Source: Nannocystis pusilla
GTDB lineage: Bacteria; Myxococcota_A; Polyangia; Nannocystales; Nannocystaceae
Reading direction: 5' to 3'
Assembly (NCBI RefSeq): GCF_020073745.1
Contig: NZ_JAIRAU010000052.1
Span: forward strand, 124,001 to 188,000
DNA length: 64,000 nt
Below the pieces are notes generated by a model that worked only from the letters and a program-made list of their open reading frames with translations, had not been told where the DNA came from and searched no databases. Position 1 is the first letter of the stretch, and each line of letters opens with the position of its first letter. Below are positions 55,801-64,000 of this stretch, one piece after another. Both the position numbers and the translations under genes were made by a program.

Positions 55801-58565
55801 TTGAGGGCGGGGGCGAACAGCACGGCGAGGATCCCGAGCGCCGCGCGCATGTCCGGATCCGTCAGCGGGGGCAGGTCGATGAGCGCTTCGATCGGCCGAT
55901 CGCCGAGCTCGTCCCGGATGGTCTGGAGCTCGCGCCGGACCTGCTCGCGCGTCGGATGCGGCGCGACCTCGACGCCGAGCAGGCGCAGGCCGTCGAGCCC
56001 GCGCGCGACCGCGGTGCCGAGCTCCTGCTGGCTCGTGAACAGGTCGACCTCCACGCGCCGGATCTCCGCCTGCTCCCGGCGGGTGCGGGCGCGCTCGAAG
56101 AGCGTCGCGAATTGCGACTCGGAGGCGTCGAATCGACCCTGCAGGTACTCGCATTCGGCCCGCTCGAACGCGAGCGAGAAGGCGAGCGCGTGGTGAGCCT
56201 CCCACGCGTCGGCGCCGAGCAGCGCGAGCCCGGCCGAGAAGTAGCGGGCGCCCGCGGCGTAGGCGGTCGAGGCCTTGGCCTTGCGTCCGGCGGTGCGCTG
56301 GAGCTCGGCGATCCGCCGCCGCTCCTCCGACGATTCGAGCAGGCCCCCGCCGGCCTCGAAGTGGCCGGCGACCTCGAACACCCGCGCGTCGAGCTCGTCG
56401 CGCGCGAGACGGGCGAGCAGCAGCCGGCCGATTTGCAGGTGGACGGCGGGCCGCTCCGCCGCGGGCGTGAGGGAGAAGGCGGCCTCCTGCACGCGGTCGT
56501 GCGCGAACTTGTAGGCGTCGTCGTCGCTGAGCAGCAGGCCCGAGCGGACGGCGGGCCACAGGTCGCGGTGCAGCTCCTCCTCGGGCCGGTCGCTGAGCGC
56601 CGCGAGCACGCCGACCTCGACGGTGCCGCCGAGGCAGGCGGCGAGCGCGAGGGCCTGCTGCGCCGACGCGGACAGGCGCCGCACGGTCTGGACCATCAGG
56701 TCGGCGACGTTGCTCGTGGACGCCTTGGCGCGGATCCGCGGGATGTCCCCGGACCACAGGCCGGAGGCCGGGTCGAGCGCGATGAGCCCCTCCTGGTGGA
56801 GCATGCCGAGGAACTGGAGCGCGAAGAACGGGTTGCCGGCCGTCTTGCGGTGGATCACGCCGGCGAGGAGCGCGGCGTCGCGGACGCGATGGCCGAACGT
56901 GGCGTTGACGAGCGCGGCGAGGTGCTCCTCCGAGAGCGGGGCGAGGATGATGTCGCACACCGCGACGCCCGCCTGTCGCACCCTCGTGAAGGCCGCCATC
57001 AGCGGGTGCGCGGAGGTCACTTCATTGTCCCGGTACGCGCCGACCCACAAGAAATGGCGGGTGTCGGGGTGGGTGACCAGGTGGGTGAGCAGGGTGAGGC
57101 TGGCCGTGTCTGCCCATTGCAGGTCGTCGAGGAACAGCACCACCGGGTGCTCCCTGGCGGCGAACACCTCGACGAACCGGCGAAAGACGAGGTGGAACCG
57201 GCTCTGCGCGTCGGACCCCGACAACTCCGGCAGGGGCGGCCGCTCGCCGAGGACGAGCGCGAGCTCGGGGATGATGTCGACGATCAGCCGCGCGTGCAGG
57301 CCGAGCGCCGCGGTCAGCCGCGCGCGCCACTCGGCGATCCGCGCCTCCGGCTCGGCGAGGATGTCGCGGACGAGCGCGCGGAACGCCTGCGAGATGGTCG
57401 CGTAGGGGATGTCGCGCTGGAACTGATCGAATTTGCCGGCGAGGAAGAACCCGCGCGCCTGGACGATCGGCCGCTGGAGCTTGTGGACGAGCGAGGACTT
57501 GCCGACCCCCGAATAGCCGCAGACGCGCACGACGCCCGCCGCCCCGGTCTCGACCACCATGGCGAATGCGGCGAGGAGCGCCGCCAGCTCGCGCTCGCGG
57601 CCGTAGACCTCCTGCGGCACGCAGGGCTGCTCCGACAGGTCGTCCTCGCCGAGCGGAAACAGCTCGCAGCGCCCGCGCGTCCGCCAGGCCGCCAGGCACC
57701 GCTCGAGATCGCGGCGAAGGCCGCGCGCGCTCTGATAGCGGTCCTCCGCGGCCTTGGCGAGCAGCTTCAGCACGATCGCCGAGACGACGGCGGGGATCGA
57801 GGGGCGCAGCGAGGCGGGCGGGGTGACGCGGCGCGCGACGTGGCAGTGGATCCACTCGAGGGGATCGCCGGCGTGGAACGGCAAGCGTCCGGTCAACATG
57901 CGATAGAACGTCACGCCCAGCGAATAGAGGTCGGTCCTGCAGTCGAGCGGCCGGTTCATCCGCCCGGTCTGCTCCGGCGACATGTACGGCAGGGAGCCCG
58001 CGAGGAGCCCGGCCGCCTGCCCCTGCCGCGGGTCGGCGTGGCGCGGCGAGGCGACGCCCAGGTTGGTCAGCTTGACCTCGCCGCCGACGGGGTCGACGAC
58101 GATGTTGTCCGGCTTGAGGTCGGTGTGGACCACGCCGCGCCGGTGCAGCTCCTCGACGGCCGCGGCGATGCCGACGGCGAGCGAGAGGAAGCGTTCGAGC
58201 GGCAGCGGCGTCGCGGTCAGCAATTGCTCGAGGAAGCTCCCGTCGAAGTGCTCGAGGACCAGCGCGGGCAGGCCGCGATAGGTGTCGAGCGCGAGCGGCT
58301 TGACGGTCTTCGGGAGGTCGAGCGAACGACCGAGCTCGTACTCCGCCCGCAACCGCTCGAGCTCCCGCGCCGGCCGCAGCCGCGGGTCCAGGGTCTTGAT
58401 GACGACCGCGCGGTTGTCCTCCACCCGCACCGCGCGGTAGATGTCGGTGCCGTCGCGCTGGCACACGATTTCGGTGGCCCGGTACCTGGCCGGGTCCGCT
58501 GTGCCTGCGTCGCCCATGCCCTCATCGTGAGGGTGCCGGGCGGCGAAATCCACCAGGCTCGCCAT
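52812..58565 (-). CDS. giant hybrid sensor: Ser/Thr kinase-like, AAA ATPase, TPR, two GAF, histidine kinase
   Basis: 1917 residues from ATG 58565 (MASLVDFAAR); ATG 58517 (MGDAGTADP) is an equally possible start. Domains: Ser/Thr kinase-like (~25-300) with HTDLKPDN but NLG instead of DFG, so probably inactive; AAA/NACHT-like ATPase (~340-620, P-loop GYSGVGKSS near 348); helical TPR region (~620-1300); GAF 1 (~1325-1480) and GAF 2 (~1510-1660); HisKA (VASHELRTPMTSL, His1689); HATPase_c with NAAKFGAG, DHGIGIDPTRLPRIFERF and GGLGLGLYIARRIVESHGG. This is the cyanobacterial/myxobacterial hybrid-kinase family. It is coupled to a single-domain response regulator. The paralogue at 60.6-64 kb shares the AAA-TPR-GAF body but ends in STAS. 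No membrane segment, so it senses in the cytoplasm. Confidence 0.93.
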   Translation of the reverse strand: MASLVDFAARHPHDEGMGDAGTADPARYRATEIVCQRDGTDIYRAVRVEDNRAVVIKTLDPRLRPARELERLRAEYELGRSLDLPKTVKPLALDTYRGLPALVLEHFDGSFLEQLLTATPLPLERFLSLAVGIAAAVEELHRRGVVHTDLKPDNIVVDPVGGEVKLTNLGVASPRHADPRQGQAAGLLAGSLPYMSPEQTGRMNRPLDCRTDLYSLGVTFYRMLTGRLPFHAGDPLEWIHCHVARRVTPPASLRPSIPAVVSAIVLKLLAKAAEDRYQSARGLRRDLERCLAAWRTRGRCELFPLGEDDLSEQPCVPQEVYGRERELAALLAAFAMVVETGAAGVVRVCGYSGVGKSSLVHKLQRPIVQARGFFLAGKFDQFQRDIPYATISQAFRALVRDILAEPEARIAEWRARLTAALGLHARLIVDIIPELALVLGERPPLPELSGSDAQSRFHLVFRRFVEVFAAREHPVVLFLDDLQWADTASLTLLTHLVTHPDTRHFLWVGAYRDNEVTSAHPLMAAFTRVRQAGVAVCDIILAPLSEEHLAALVNATFGHRVRDAALLAGVIHRKTAGNPFFALQFLGMLHQEGLIALDPASGLWSGDIPRIRAKASTSNVADLMVQTVRRLSASAQQALALAACLGGTVEVGVLAALSDRPEEELHRDLWPAVRSGLLLSDDDAYKFAHDRVQEAAFSLTPAAERPAVHLQIGRLLLARLARDELDARVFEVAGHFEAGGGLLESSEERRRIAELQRTAGRKAKASTAYAAGARYFSAGLALLGADAWEAHHALAFSLAFERAECEYLQGRFDASESQFATLFERARTRREQAEIRRVEVDLFTSQQELGTAVARGLDGLRLLGVEVAPHPTREQVRRELQTIRDELGDRPIEALIDLPPLTDPDMRAALGILAVLFAPALNTDPELPFLCYCRMVQISLRHGNCEASALGYAYFGMVLGPSFARYREGYQFGKLGYDLAERLELVAYRAKLHCIFGDCICFWTQHLRGALRYLEIAFQAALQTGDITFACYCCNHITSDMFILGEPLDQIDHEAERRLEFTRNVNFPGSAQAIIGIQRLVRNLQGRTERFSSFSDDTFDDDDYQRRMDESSWTVVRCWYYILKLQARFFAGDYAGALAAGDRAAPILWSTLAHIQEPEYWYYYALALAAQAARAAPERLHEALAVLARHEAKLAEWTATCPENFGHKHALVAAEIARLEGRDRDALHAYERAIRGARDHGFVQNQALADELLARFYRERGLDVLAETHLRAARAGYLQWGAHGKVRQLEAEEPRLSDARSARADAADTVTADHIDLLAVTKASQSISSEIVQERLLHRLLTVVLEQSGAHTAHLIRVRGGELTLEASATLDESGTRADLRRRGPTGLARLVPTSLVQYVHRTRERVLLDDARADPGRFGQDEYVRTAQPRSLLCFPIRRRGAVHDVLCLENSLIPSAFRREQLTVLELLAAQAAISLENATLLGQEQAARRAAEEDHRRARFLGDASKLLGESLDYEEVLHRLADLCVRSFADWCVIDILEEDELRRLMTTRADATWHVQLEELRSRYPPRIDSPHPAAEVIRSGAPIRLEMSEETLGRYCVDEGHARLLREFGIETAIVAPLPARARIIGAITLGSTQPGFRYEAADLELLVELARRAGMAIDNARLYRQAQAALRLRDEFLSVASHELRTPMTSLTLALQTIVKKTTVEKPLDPQITGKLLDLALRQSGRMNRLIDDLLDVSRIETWQLALALVEVDLCGLVREIVARFQPDLARAGSTVSIEGEAPVVGRWDRSRIEQVISNILANAAKFGAGAPIEVAVTGERDVARLTITDHGIGIDPTRLPRIFERFERGVSAQNYGGLGLGLYIARRIVESHGGSIRVASTPGEGSTFTVELPRAPPPPAAAADGGPRA

Positions 58566-59247
58566 CCCGCTGGCTCTGCTCCGAGAGGCTCCGTCGACGC
58601 TCTCCCCCGCGCTCGTCCGCGCCGTGCGCCGAATGGCGAGAGCGTTGCCCGAGCCCGCCAGTGTCGGGCGGGGCGCGCGCGGCGGAGCTCCGAGTCGCGG
58701 CTCGGCCAACACGGTCTCGGAGGGCCGGCGCCGGCGGCGGCCGAGCGAATGGGGTGAGGCCGCATCGTGGCCTTCCGCGTACGCCGGAGCCCGGGAATCT
58801 TCACGGGGACGGGCACGGGCTCCGTGTTCGTTCGCGAGGAGTCCAGGCCGCGCCCTGTCGACCTCGCACGGATCTTCGCGTCGGTGGAACATGTGTCCGC
58901 TCGATTGATTCATATCACCGGCCGGTCTTACGATCGCCGCGTGTCGCTCACCCTGCGAGCAGTCGGCGTCCGAGCGAGCCGGTGAGGTGATTCATCAGGG
59001 TCGCCGTCGCCGCCTCGTCGACGGCCCCGGCGGCGCGCCTCGACGAGTCTCCCACCGCACAAAAGGCCCGCACCCGTGAACGTTGTTCTCGTCCGGTCGA
59101 TTCGACCGCGTGCACGGACCGACGGGAGGCTCGGCGTTTCGGGGTTGCGTCGCTGGTCCGCGGGCGAGGCGGGGTCACTGTAATGCCGACTTTCATCCCT
59201 GCGCGGTTCACGATGACGCGTCCTCGCGCGGGGGGAGGCCGAGAACC
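58566..59247. other. divergent intergenic region between the hybrid kinase and the protease
   Basis: About 680 bp with no supported gene. Promoters of both divergent genes should lie here. The protease ribosome binding site GGGGGAGG is at about 59230. An ACATGT word near 58889 has no partner 14 bp away and is not counted as a CATG-14 copy. Confidence 0.45.
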
Positions 59248-60570
59248 ATGACAGATACTTACATTGCAAGCTGGACCCACACCCTCAAGACGACGATCTT
59301 CGCGGCGACGACGCCGCTGCTGCTCGGCGGCGCCGCGCTGCTCGGCGGATGCGCCGACGACCAAGTGGACGGCGAGCTCGATGCCGGCGAGCTCGCGCTG
59401 CGGGAGGAGGAGGAGAAGATCGAGCTGTTCGACCCGCCCCCGCCGCCGTTGCCGCCCGGTCCGGAGGCGGACGCGGGCGACGCCCTGCCGCTCAACGGGA
59501 AGCCGAAGAAGGTCAAGAATGTCGGCCCCAAGGACATCAAGGGCCGCTACATCGTCAAGATGAAGGCGGACGCCGACCCCGACGCGGCGGTGGCGGACGT
59601 CGCCGCCCAGCCCGACCACGTGTTCAAGAAGTCCATGCGCGGCTTCGCCGGCGCGCTGAGCCCCGGCCAGCTCAAGAAGCTCGAGATGCGCGCCGACGTC
59701 GAGTTCATCGAGCCCGACCAGATCGTGACCGCGGACACGACTCAGCTGATGGACCCCGCCGGACAGCCGTGGGGCCTCGACCGCATCGATCAGCGCACGG
59801 GCGCCCTCGACGGTCAGTACGAGTATTTCCGCGACGGCTGGGGTGTACGCGCCTACATCATCGACACCGGGATCCAGAGCAATCACCCGGACTTCTTCAA
59901 CGCGCTGGCGATGTTCGACGCGTTCGGCGGTAACGGGCAGGACTGTCACGGCCACGGGACGCACGTGGCAGGCACCATCGGCGGCACCGTGCACGGGGTC
60001 GCCAAGCGGTCGTTCCTGCGCGGCGTCCGCGTGCTCAATTGCAGCGGGAAGGGCACGATCTCCGGCATCATCGCCGGCGTCGAGTGGGTCGCGAAGAACC
60101 ACATCAAGCCGGCCGTGGCAAACATGTCCCTCGGGGCAGGTAAGTCGGCCGCCCTGAACGCCGCGGTCGACCGGCTCGCCGACTCCGGCGTGTTCGTGGC
60201 GGTCGCCGCGGGCAACAACGCCGCGCCGGCCTGCAACTACTCGCCGGCGAGCGCGTCCAAGGCCTTCGCCGCCGGCGCGTCCGACAAGACCGACAGGCGG
60301 GCGGTGTGGTCGAACTACGGCCCGTGTGTCGCGGCCTACGCCCCGGGCGTCGGCATCCGCTCGACGTGGATCGGGAGCGCCACGGGCTCCGCGAGCGGCA
60401 CGTCGATGGCCTCGCCGCACGTGGCCGGCACGGCTGCCCTGTACAAGGCCGTCTTCGGCGATGCGCCGTGGAGCACCGTCAAGGCGAAGCTCGTGGAGTG
60501 GGCGACGCGCGACAGGGTCGCCGGCAACCCGACCGGCACGCCGAACCTGCTCCTCTACCAGCCGCTCTAG
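59248..60570 (+). CDS. S8 family subtilisin-like protease, lipoprotein (I9 propeptide)
   Basis: 440 residues from ATG 59248 with GGGGGAGG upstream. Lipobox LLGGC puts the lipidated Cys at 35, followed by an acidic and Pro-rich linker. Residues ~88-165 are an I9 inhibitor propeptide (GRYIVKMKADADPDAAVADV, MRADVEFIEPDQ). The catalytic domain is proteinase K/aqualysin-like: Asp206 (YIIDTGIQSNHPDF), His236 (CHGHGTHVAGTIGG), and Ser386 (ASGTSMASPHVAGTAALYKA). It should mature by propeptide cleavage and act outside the cell, fitting a predatory lifestyle. A 12-bp tandem duplication spans its stop codon. It ends 8 bp from the stop of the convergent STAS-ending gene. Confidence 0.95.
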   Translation: MTDTYIASWTHTLKTTIFAATTPLLLGGAALLGGCADDQVDGELDAGELALREEEEKIELFDPPPPPLPPGPEADAGDALPLNGKPKKVKNVGPKDIKGRYIVKMKADADPDAAVADVAAQPDHVFKKSMRGFAGALSPGQLKKLEMRADVEFIEPDQIVTADTTQLMDPAGQPWGLDRIDQRTGALDGQYEYFRDGWGVRAYIIDTGIQSNHPDFFNALAMFDAFGGNGQDCHGHGTHVAGTIGGTVHGVAKRSFLRGVRVLNCSGKGTISGIIAGVEWVAKNHIKPAVANMSLGAGKSAALNAAVDRLADSGVFVAVAAGNNAAPACNYSPASASKAFAAGASDKTDRRAVWSNYGPCVAAYAPGVGIRSTWIGSATGSASGTSMASPHVAGTAALYKAVFGDAPWSTVKAKLVEWATRDRVAGNPTGTPNLLLYQPL

Positions 60571-60582
60571 CAGCCGCTCTAG
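60559..60582. repeat. 12-bp tandem duplication across two stop codons
   Basis: CAGCCGCTCTAG occurs twice in a row. The first copy contains the protease TAG (60568-60570). The second holds CTA (60579-60581), the TAG stop of the convergent minus-strand gene. Confidence 0.9.
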
Positions 60583-63500
60583 ACGGCGCCGCGGCGCTTG
60601 CCGGCGAGCAGCTGCATGGCGAAGGCGATGCCGTCCTGCAAGGTGCCGTGGGTGGCGATGCCGCGCAGGTCGATGCCGAGGTCGACGAACAGCGACGCGG
60701 CGTCGGGGCTGACGCCGGTCACCACGGTGCGCGCGCCGAGCAGGCGCAGCGCCGAGGCGGCGTTGATCAGGGCGATCGCGCCGCCGGTGTCGATGCCCTT
60801 CATGCCGGTGACGTCGAAGATGACGACGCGCATGCGCCCGGCCTCGGCGCCCTGGAGGGCGGTGTGCAGCAGGTGCTCGCAGCGGGCGGTGTCGAGGGTG
60901 CCGATCAGCGGCATGACGACGATCGCGTCGGTGATCGGGATCATCGGCGTCGACAGCTCGGCGAGCAGCGCCTGCTGCATGCGGATCATCTCCTCCTGCA
61001 TGGCGGCGCGGGCCTGTTCGGCGCGCTCGCGCTCGCCGAGCTCGGCGGACAGGCGCTCGTTGGCGGCCTGCAGGTCGGCGGTGCGCTGGGCGACGTCGGC
61101 CTCGAGGCGCTCGTTGGCGCGGGCGAGGGCGTGGCTGGCGTCGACGACGCGGCGGTAGAGCAGGGCGTTCTCGACGGCGGTGACCGCCTGGGCGCACAGC
61201 ACCTGCAGCAGCTCGACGCGGCCGCGGCCGAAGGCGTCGCGGATCAGGTCGTTCTCGACGACGAGGATCCCGCTGGTGCGCCGGCGGTGCGCGAGCGCGA
61301 GGCACAGCACCGACTTGACCTGGCGGGCGACGAGCGCGGGATCGGCGGCGAAGCGGGGGTCGCGGGCGACGTCGCCGAGGACCACCGCCTCGCGGGTGCG
61401 GGCGACGTAGTTCACGAGGCTCGCCGGGACGTCGGGCCGGGCGGCCAGCGGCGTGCCGGGGACGACCTCGACGACGTCGCTGTCGGCCGTGGCGGCGGCC
61501 GCCAGCTCGAGCGCGCCGTCGCGGTCGAGCACGAGGAACACGCGCGTGCCGCCGGCGTTCTGCATGACGATCCGGACCAGCCGGTCGAGCAGCTTGTCGA
61601 GCTCGATCTCGCCGACGAGCGCCTGCCCGAGCCGGACGACGGTCTCGAGATCGAGCGCCGCGCCGACGTCGACGGCTCCGCGGTCCTCCGCGGCGTGCGT
61701 GACCGCAGGGGCGGCGGCCGGCTGCGGGAATTCGCGGGCGATCAGGGCGGCCTTGGCGGGCGCGCCCCACTGGATGAAGCCGTCGTGGGCGGCGCGCATG
61801 TACACCGGGGCGATGAAGCCGCGCCCGCGCCGGCGGTAGAACTCGCCGCACAGCGCGTGGGCCAGCGCCTCGTACTGCGTGAAGCCGTTGCGCCGCGCCG
61901 ACGCGATCGCCTGGTCGTAGAGCTCCTCGGCCTCGAGCGTCCGCCCGGTGACGCGCGCCTCCTCGGCGCGCACGAGCAGGTACTTGTGCTCGAAGTTCTC
62001 CGGGCAGTCGTCGGCCCAGCGCGACAGCTTGTAGAGGTCGCCGCGCAGCAGGTCGCGGTCGGCCAGCGCCTGCTCGGCGTCGCCCTCGCCGGCGCGCGCG
62101 CACAGGGCCAGCGCCTCGTAGAGGTGGAAGGTCGCCTCGATCGGCATCGCCATCACCGCGCCGAGCACCTCGCGCGCGGCGGCGGCGGCGGCGAGCGCCT
62201 CGTCGTGGCGCCCGTAGGTGTAGAGCAGGACCAGGCGGATGATGTGATAGAAGGCGATGCCGCAGCCGAAGCTCGCGCGCGTCAATCGCCCGAGGCACTC
62301 GGCCGCGTCGAAGTCGTCGCTGTCGAGCAAGGTGCCCGGGCGGACGCGCCCGGCCAGGCTGTCGAGGAACTGCTGCTGCAGGCGGATGGTCTCGTAGACC
62401 GCCTCGTTGTTGCTCTCGCGGGCGAACGCGGCGAACCGCTCGGCCGCGCGGCGCGCCTCGCTCAGCGGGGTGCCGACCTCGATGTGCTGCCAGACCGTCT
62501 CGAAGGCCAGGAACGAGGCATACACGAGGTCGCCGGCGGACACGCAGGCGTGGAAGGCCTGCTCGAGGATCGGGAAGTCGGTGCGCAGCGGGCGGACCCA
62601 GAAGTTGATGTGGTCGCCGTGCAGGTGGAGCAGGGTGCCGCGCAGCTTGGTGTCGCCGAGCCGCTCGTTGAGCTGGATCGACATTTCCGAGAAGGCGTAG
62701 CCGGCGGCGGCGTCGCCGAACACGGAGACGAGCATGAAGCCGTACACGCTGTAGGCGAAGCACGAGTCCTCGGCGTTGCCGTTGCGCAGCGAGAAGTTGA
62801 CGGCCATGAGCGCGAAGTACGGGAACACCTTCGGCCGGCCGATGTACGCGCACGGCATGATCCCGACCATCAGCGAGAGGATCGCGCGGTGGACCGGGTC
62901 GATCATCAGCGGGGCGTCGAGCAGCGAGGGGACCGGGCGCCCGGCGAGGTTGCCGGCGACCGCGGTGGCCTCGTCGGTCATCGCGGTCTGCAGCGCGTCG
63001 TCGCCGTCCGGCATGTCGACGCCGAACAGGGCGAGCCCCCGCACGCCGAGGTCGACGCCGGCGTCGTAGCGGCCCGCGACCTGATACAGCCGCATCTGCA
63101 GGATGTAGACGTTGGCGTGGTCGACGCTGTCGCGCGCGTGGGCGTGGATCAGGTCGAACAGCGGCTCGGCGCGCTCGTAGGCGCCCGCGAGCGACTCGCA
63201 CTCGGCGAGCTCGCAGTGCAGCGCGTAGGTGTGGGCGTAGTCGTGGTCCCACGCGCCGTCGGGCAGCAGGGCGATGCCGGCGCGCAGGTACTGGGCCGCG
63301 GCCGCGTAGGCGGTCGACTTCTTGGCGTGCCGGCCGAGCGCGAGGTTGAGCGCCGAGACCTGCCGCCGCTCGGCCGGGTCGCGCATCAATTCGAGGCCGA
63401 GGTCGAGGTGGTCGACGACGTCGAACAGCTCGTCGGGCCGCGGCTCGCCGCCGAGCCGCAGGAGCAGCAGCCGACCGATCCGCAGGTGCGTCTCGGCGCG

Positions 63501-64000
63501 CTGATCCTCGGCGACGAGCGCGTACGCGGCCTGCTGCACGCGATCGTGGGAGAAGTGATAGGACAGCTCGAGGACGTCCTCGCCCGCGCCGGGCAGCGCC
63601 GGCGCGGCGTGGTGGGCGAAGCGGTAGTCGTTGCTGTCGGGCAGGACGAGGCCCTCTTCGAGCGCCTCCCACAGCGCGGCCGCGGTCGTCTGCGGCGTCT
63701 CGACGCAGATGGTCGAAAGCGCGGCGAGCGTGAACTTGTGGCCGATGCAGGCGGCGAGCCGCAGCGCGCGCTGGGTCGCCTCGCCGCAGCGACGCAGCCG
63801 CTGGCTCATGAATTCGACGACGTTGGCGGTGACCTCGCGCGCCTCGATCGCGGCGAGATCCCAGGTGAACGCGCCCTCACCGGGGTTCGCGCGCAGGAGG
63901 CCGTCCTGGTAGAGGCCGCGCAGGAACAGGCCGACGAAGAACGGGTTGCCGTCGGTCTTGCGCCAGACGACGCGCGCGAGCGGCATGGCGTGCTCGACGG
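60579..64000 (-). CDS. AAA-TPR-GAF sensor protein ending in an RsbR-like STAS domain (5' end outside window)
   Basis: About 1140 residues are visible; the N-terminus lies beyond the right edge. The visible part begins in the AAA region (KTDGNPFFVGLFLRGLYQDG), continues through a long TPR-like helical region, a GAF domain (LDLETVVRLGQALVGEIELD, DALLDR-type strands, GILVVENDLIRDAFGRGRVE) and a coiled coil (ANERLEADVAQRTADLQAAN). It ends with a STAS domain (ITDAIVVMPLIGTLDTARCE, VVIFDVTGMKGIDTGGAIAL, ARTVVTGVSPDAASLFVDLG). The STAS resembles RsbR/RsbS co-antagonists of the stressosome, including the Thr in DTGGA that in RsbR is phosphorylated. It is homologous to the hybrid kinase at 52.8-58.6 kb but with a different output, so it probably signals through an anti-sigma/phosphatase-type partner rather than a response regulator. 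Confidence 0.9.
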   Translation of the reverse strand, partial: VEHAMPLARVVWRKTDGNPFFVGLFLRGLYQDGLLRANPGEGAFTWDLAAIEAREVTANVVEFMSQRLRRCGEATQRALRLAACIGHKFTLAALSTICVETPQTTAAALWEALEEGLVLPDSNDYRFAHHAAPALPGAGEDVLELSYHFSHDRVQQAAYALVAEDQRAETHLRIGRLLLLRLGGEPRPDELFDVVDHLDLGLELMRDPAERRQVSALNLALGRHAKKSTAYAAAAQYLRAGIALLPDGAWDHDYAHTYALHCELAECESLAGAYERAEPLFDLIHAHARDSVDHANVYILQMRLYQVAGRYDAGVDLGVRGLALFGVDMPDGDDALQTAMTDEATAVAGNLAGRPVPSLLDAPLMIDPVHRAILSLMVGIMPCAYIGRPKVFPYFALMAVNFSLRNGNAEDSCFAYSVYGFMLVSVFGDAAAGYAFSEMSIQLNERLGDTKLRGTLLHLHGDHINFWVRPLRTDFPILEQAFHACVSAGDLVYASFLAFETVWQHIEVGTPLSEARRAAERFAAFARESNNEAVYETIRLQQQFLDSLAGRVRPGTLLDSDDFDAAECLGRLTRASFGCGIAFYHIIRLVLLYTYGRHDEALAAAAAAREVLGAVMAMPIEATFHLYEALALCARAGEGDAEQALADRDLLRGDLYKLSRWADDCPENFEHKYLLVRAEEARVTGRTLEAEELYDQAIASARRNGFTQYEALAHALCGEFYRRRGRGFIAPVYMRAAHDGFIQWGAPAKAALIAREFPQPAAAPAVTHAAEDRGAVDVGAALDLETVVRLGQALVGEIELDKLLDRLVRIVMQNAGGTRVFLVLDRDGALELAAAATADSDVVEVVPGTPLAARPDVPASLVNYVARTREAVVLGDVARDPRFAADPALVARQVKSVLCLALAHRRRTSGILVVENDLIRDAFGRGRVELLQVLCAQAVTAVENALLYRRVVDASHALARANERLEADVAQRTADLQAANERLSAELGERERAEQARAAMQEEMIRMQQALLAELSTPMIPITDAIVVMPLIGTLDTARCEHLLHTALQGAEAGRMRVVIFDVTGMKGIDTGGAIALINAASALRLLGARTVVTGVSPDAASLFVDLGIDLRGIATHGTLQDGIAFAMQLLAGKRRGAV

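Noticed and set aside
52926..58757. A 1943-residue open frame antisense to the hybrid kinase
   Set aside because: It is the shadow of a verified coding frame with clear kinase, GAF and HisKA motifs; its own translation has none.
58880..58900. ACATGT word as another CATG-14 repeat
   Set aside because: There is no second CATG-like core 14 bp to either side.
58566..58913. A longer N-terminus for the hybrid kinase (start at 58913)
   Set aside because: The extra 116 residues are Arg/Pro/Ala-rich and lack any domain; the kinase fold starts just after the ATG chosen.
58948..63672. A 1574-residue minus-strand frame across the protease and STAS genes
   Set aside because: It overlaps two genes with strong motifs in other frames and reads as Arg/Pro/Ala-rich noise.

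Overview
The window is very GC-rich and almost entirely coding. It looks like a chromosome segment of a myxobacterium, most likely suborder Nannocystineae (Nannocystis/Enhygromyxa-like). This is an inference from three things: serine/threonine kinases fused to TPRs, very large kinase-AAA-TPR-GAF sensor proteins, and about a dozen lipoproteins whose lipobox cysteine is followed by Thr/Ser/Gly/Glu/Asp-rich linkers. No rRNA, tRNA, CRISPR array, intact insertion sequence or plasmid origin was found.

Layout. (1) 1-6.5 kb: the 3' part of an S1/P1 nuclease gene, then exported lipoproteins including a PNGase F-like deglycosylase and an alpha/beta hydrolase. (2) 6.5-13 kb: a transmembrane Ser/Thr kinase-TPR gene and its ECF sigma factor, facing two paralogous genes of unknown family. 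(3) 13-28 kb: a type VI secretion (T6SS) payload island. It holds a PAAR protein with a Tse6-like toxin tail, a Tsi6-like immunity domain fused to a DUF4123 adaptor, a pseudokinase with tandem repeats, an M15 peptidase effector, a muramidase effector, a small T6SS-associated protein and a VgrG. No T6SS structural genes are present. (4) 28.7-41 kb: a beta-helix lipoprotein, a class C beta-lactamase-like hydrolase, a second ECF sigma locus, a GST, a DUF4403 lipoprotein, and a GlxA-type regulator divergent from an ABM-domain gene. (5) 41.6-50 kb: a phenazine gene cluster, phzC then phzB-D-E-(small ORF)-F-G-S, with an IS21 istB remnant between phzC and phzB. (6) 50.7-64 kb: a di-haem cytochrome c peroxidase, a giant hybrid histidine kinase with its response regulator, an S8 protease lipoprotein, and a truncated paralogous AAA-TPR-GAF protein that ends in an RsbR-like STAS domain.

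How the genes fit together. The island in region 3 would arm a T6SS encoded elsewhere with at least one NADase-type toxin and two cell-wall enzymes. The phz operon should make phenazine-1-carboxylate from chorismate; PhzS would hydroxylate it, probably to 1-hydroxyphenazine because no phzM is seen. Exported hydrolases, contact killing and a redox antibiotic together fit a predatory lifestyle.

The least expected signal is a dispersed hairpin family with a strict rule: CATG-like cores spaced exactly 14 bp apart, paired as CATGTCY-N4-RGACATG. It occurs at about a dozen places, often between convergent gene ends. One copy is an excellent intrinsic terminator, and two copies lie in frame inside genes.
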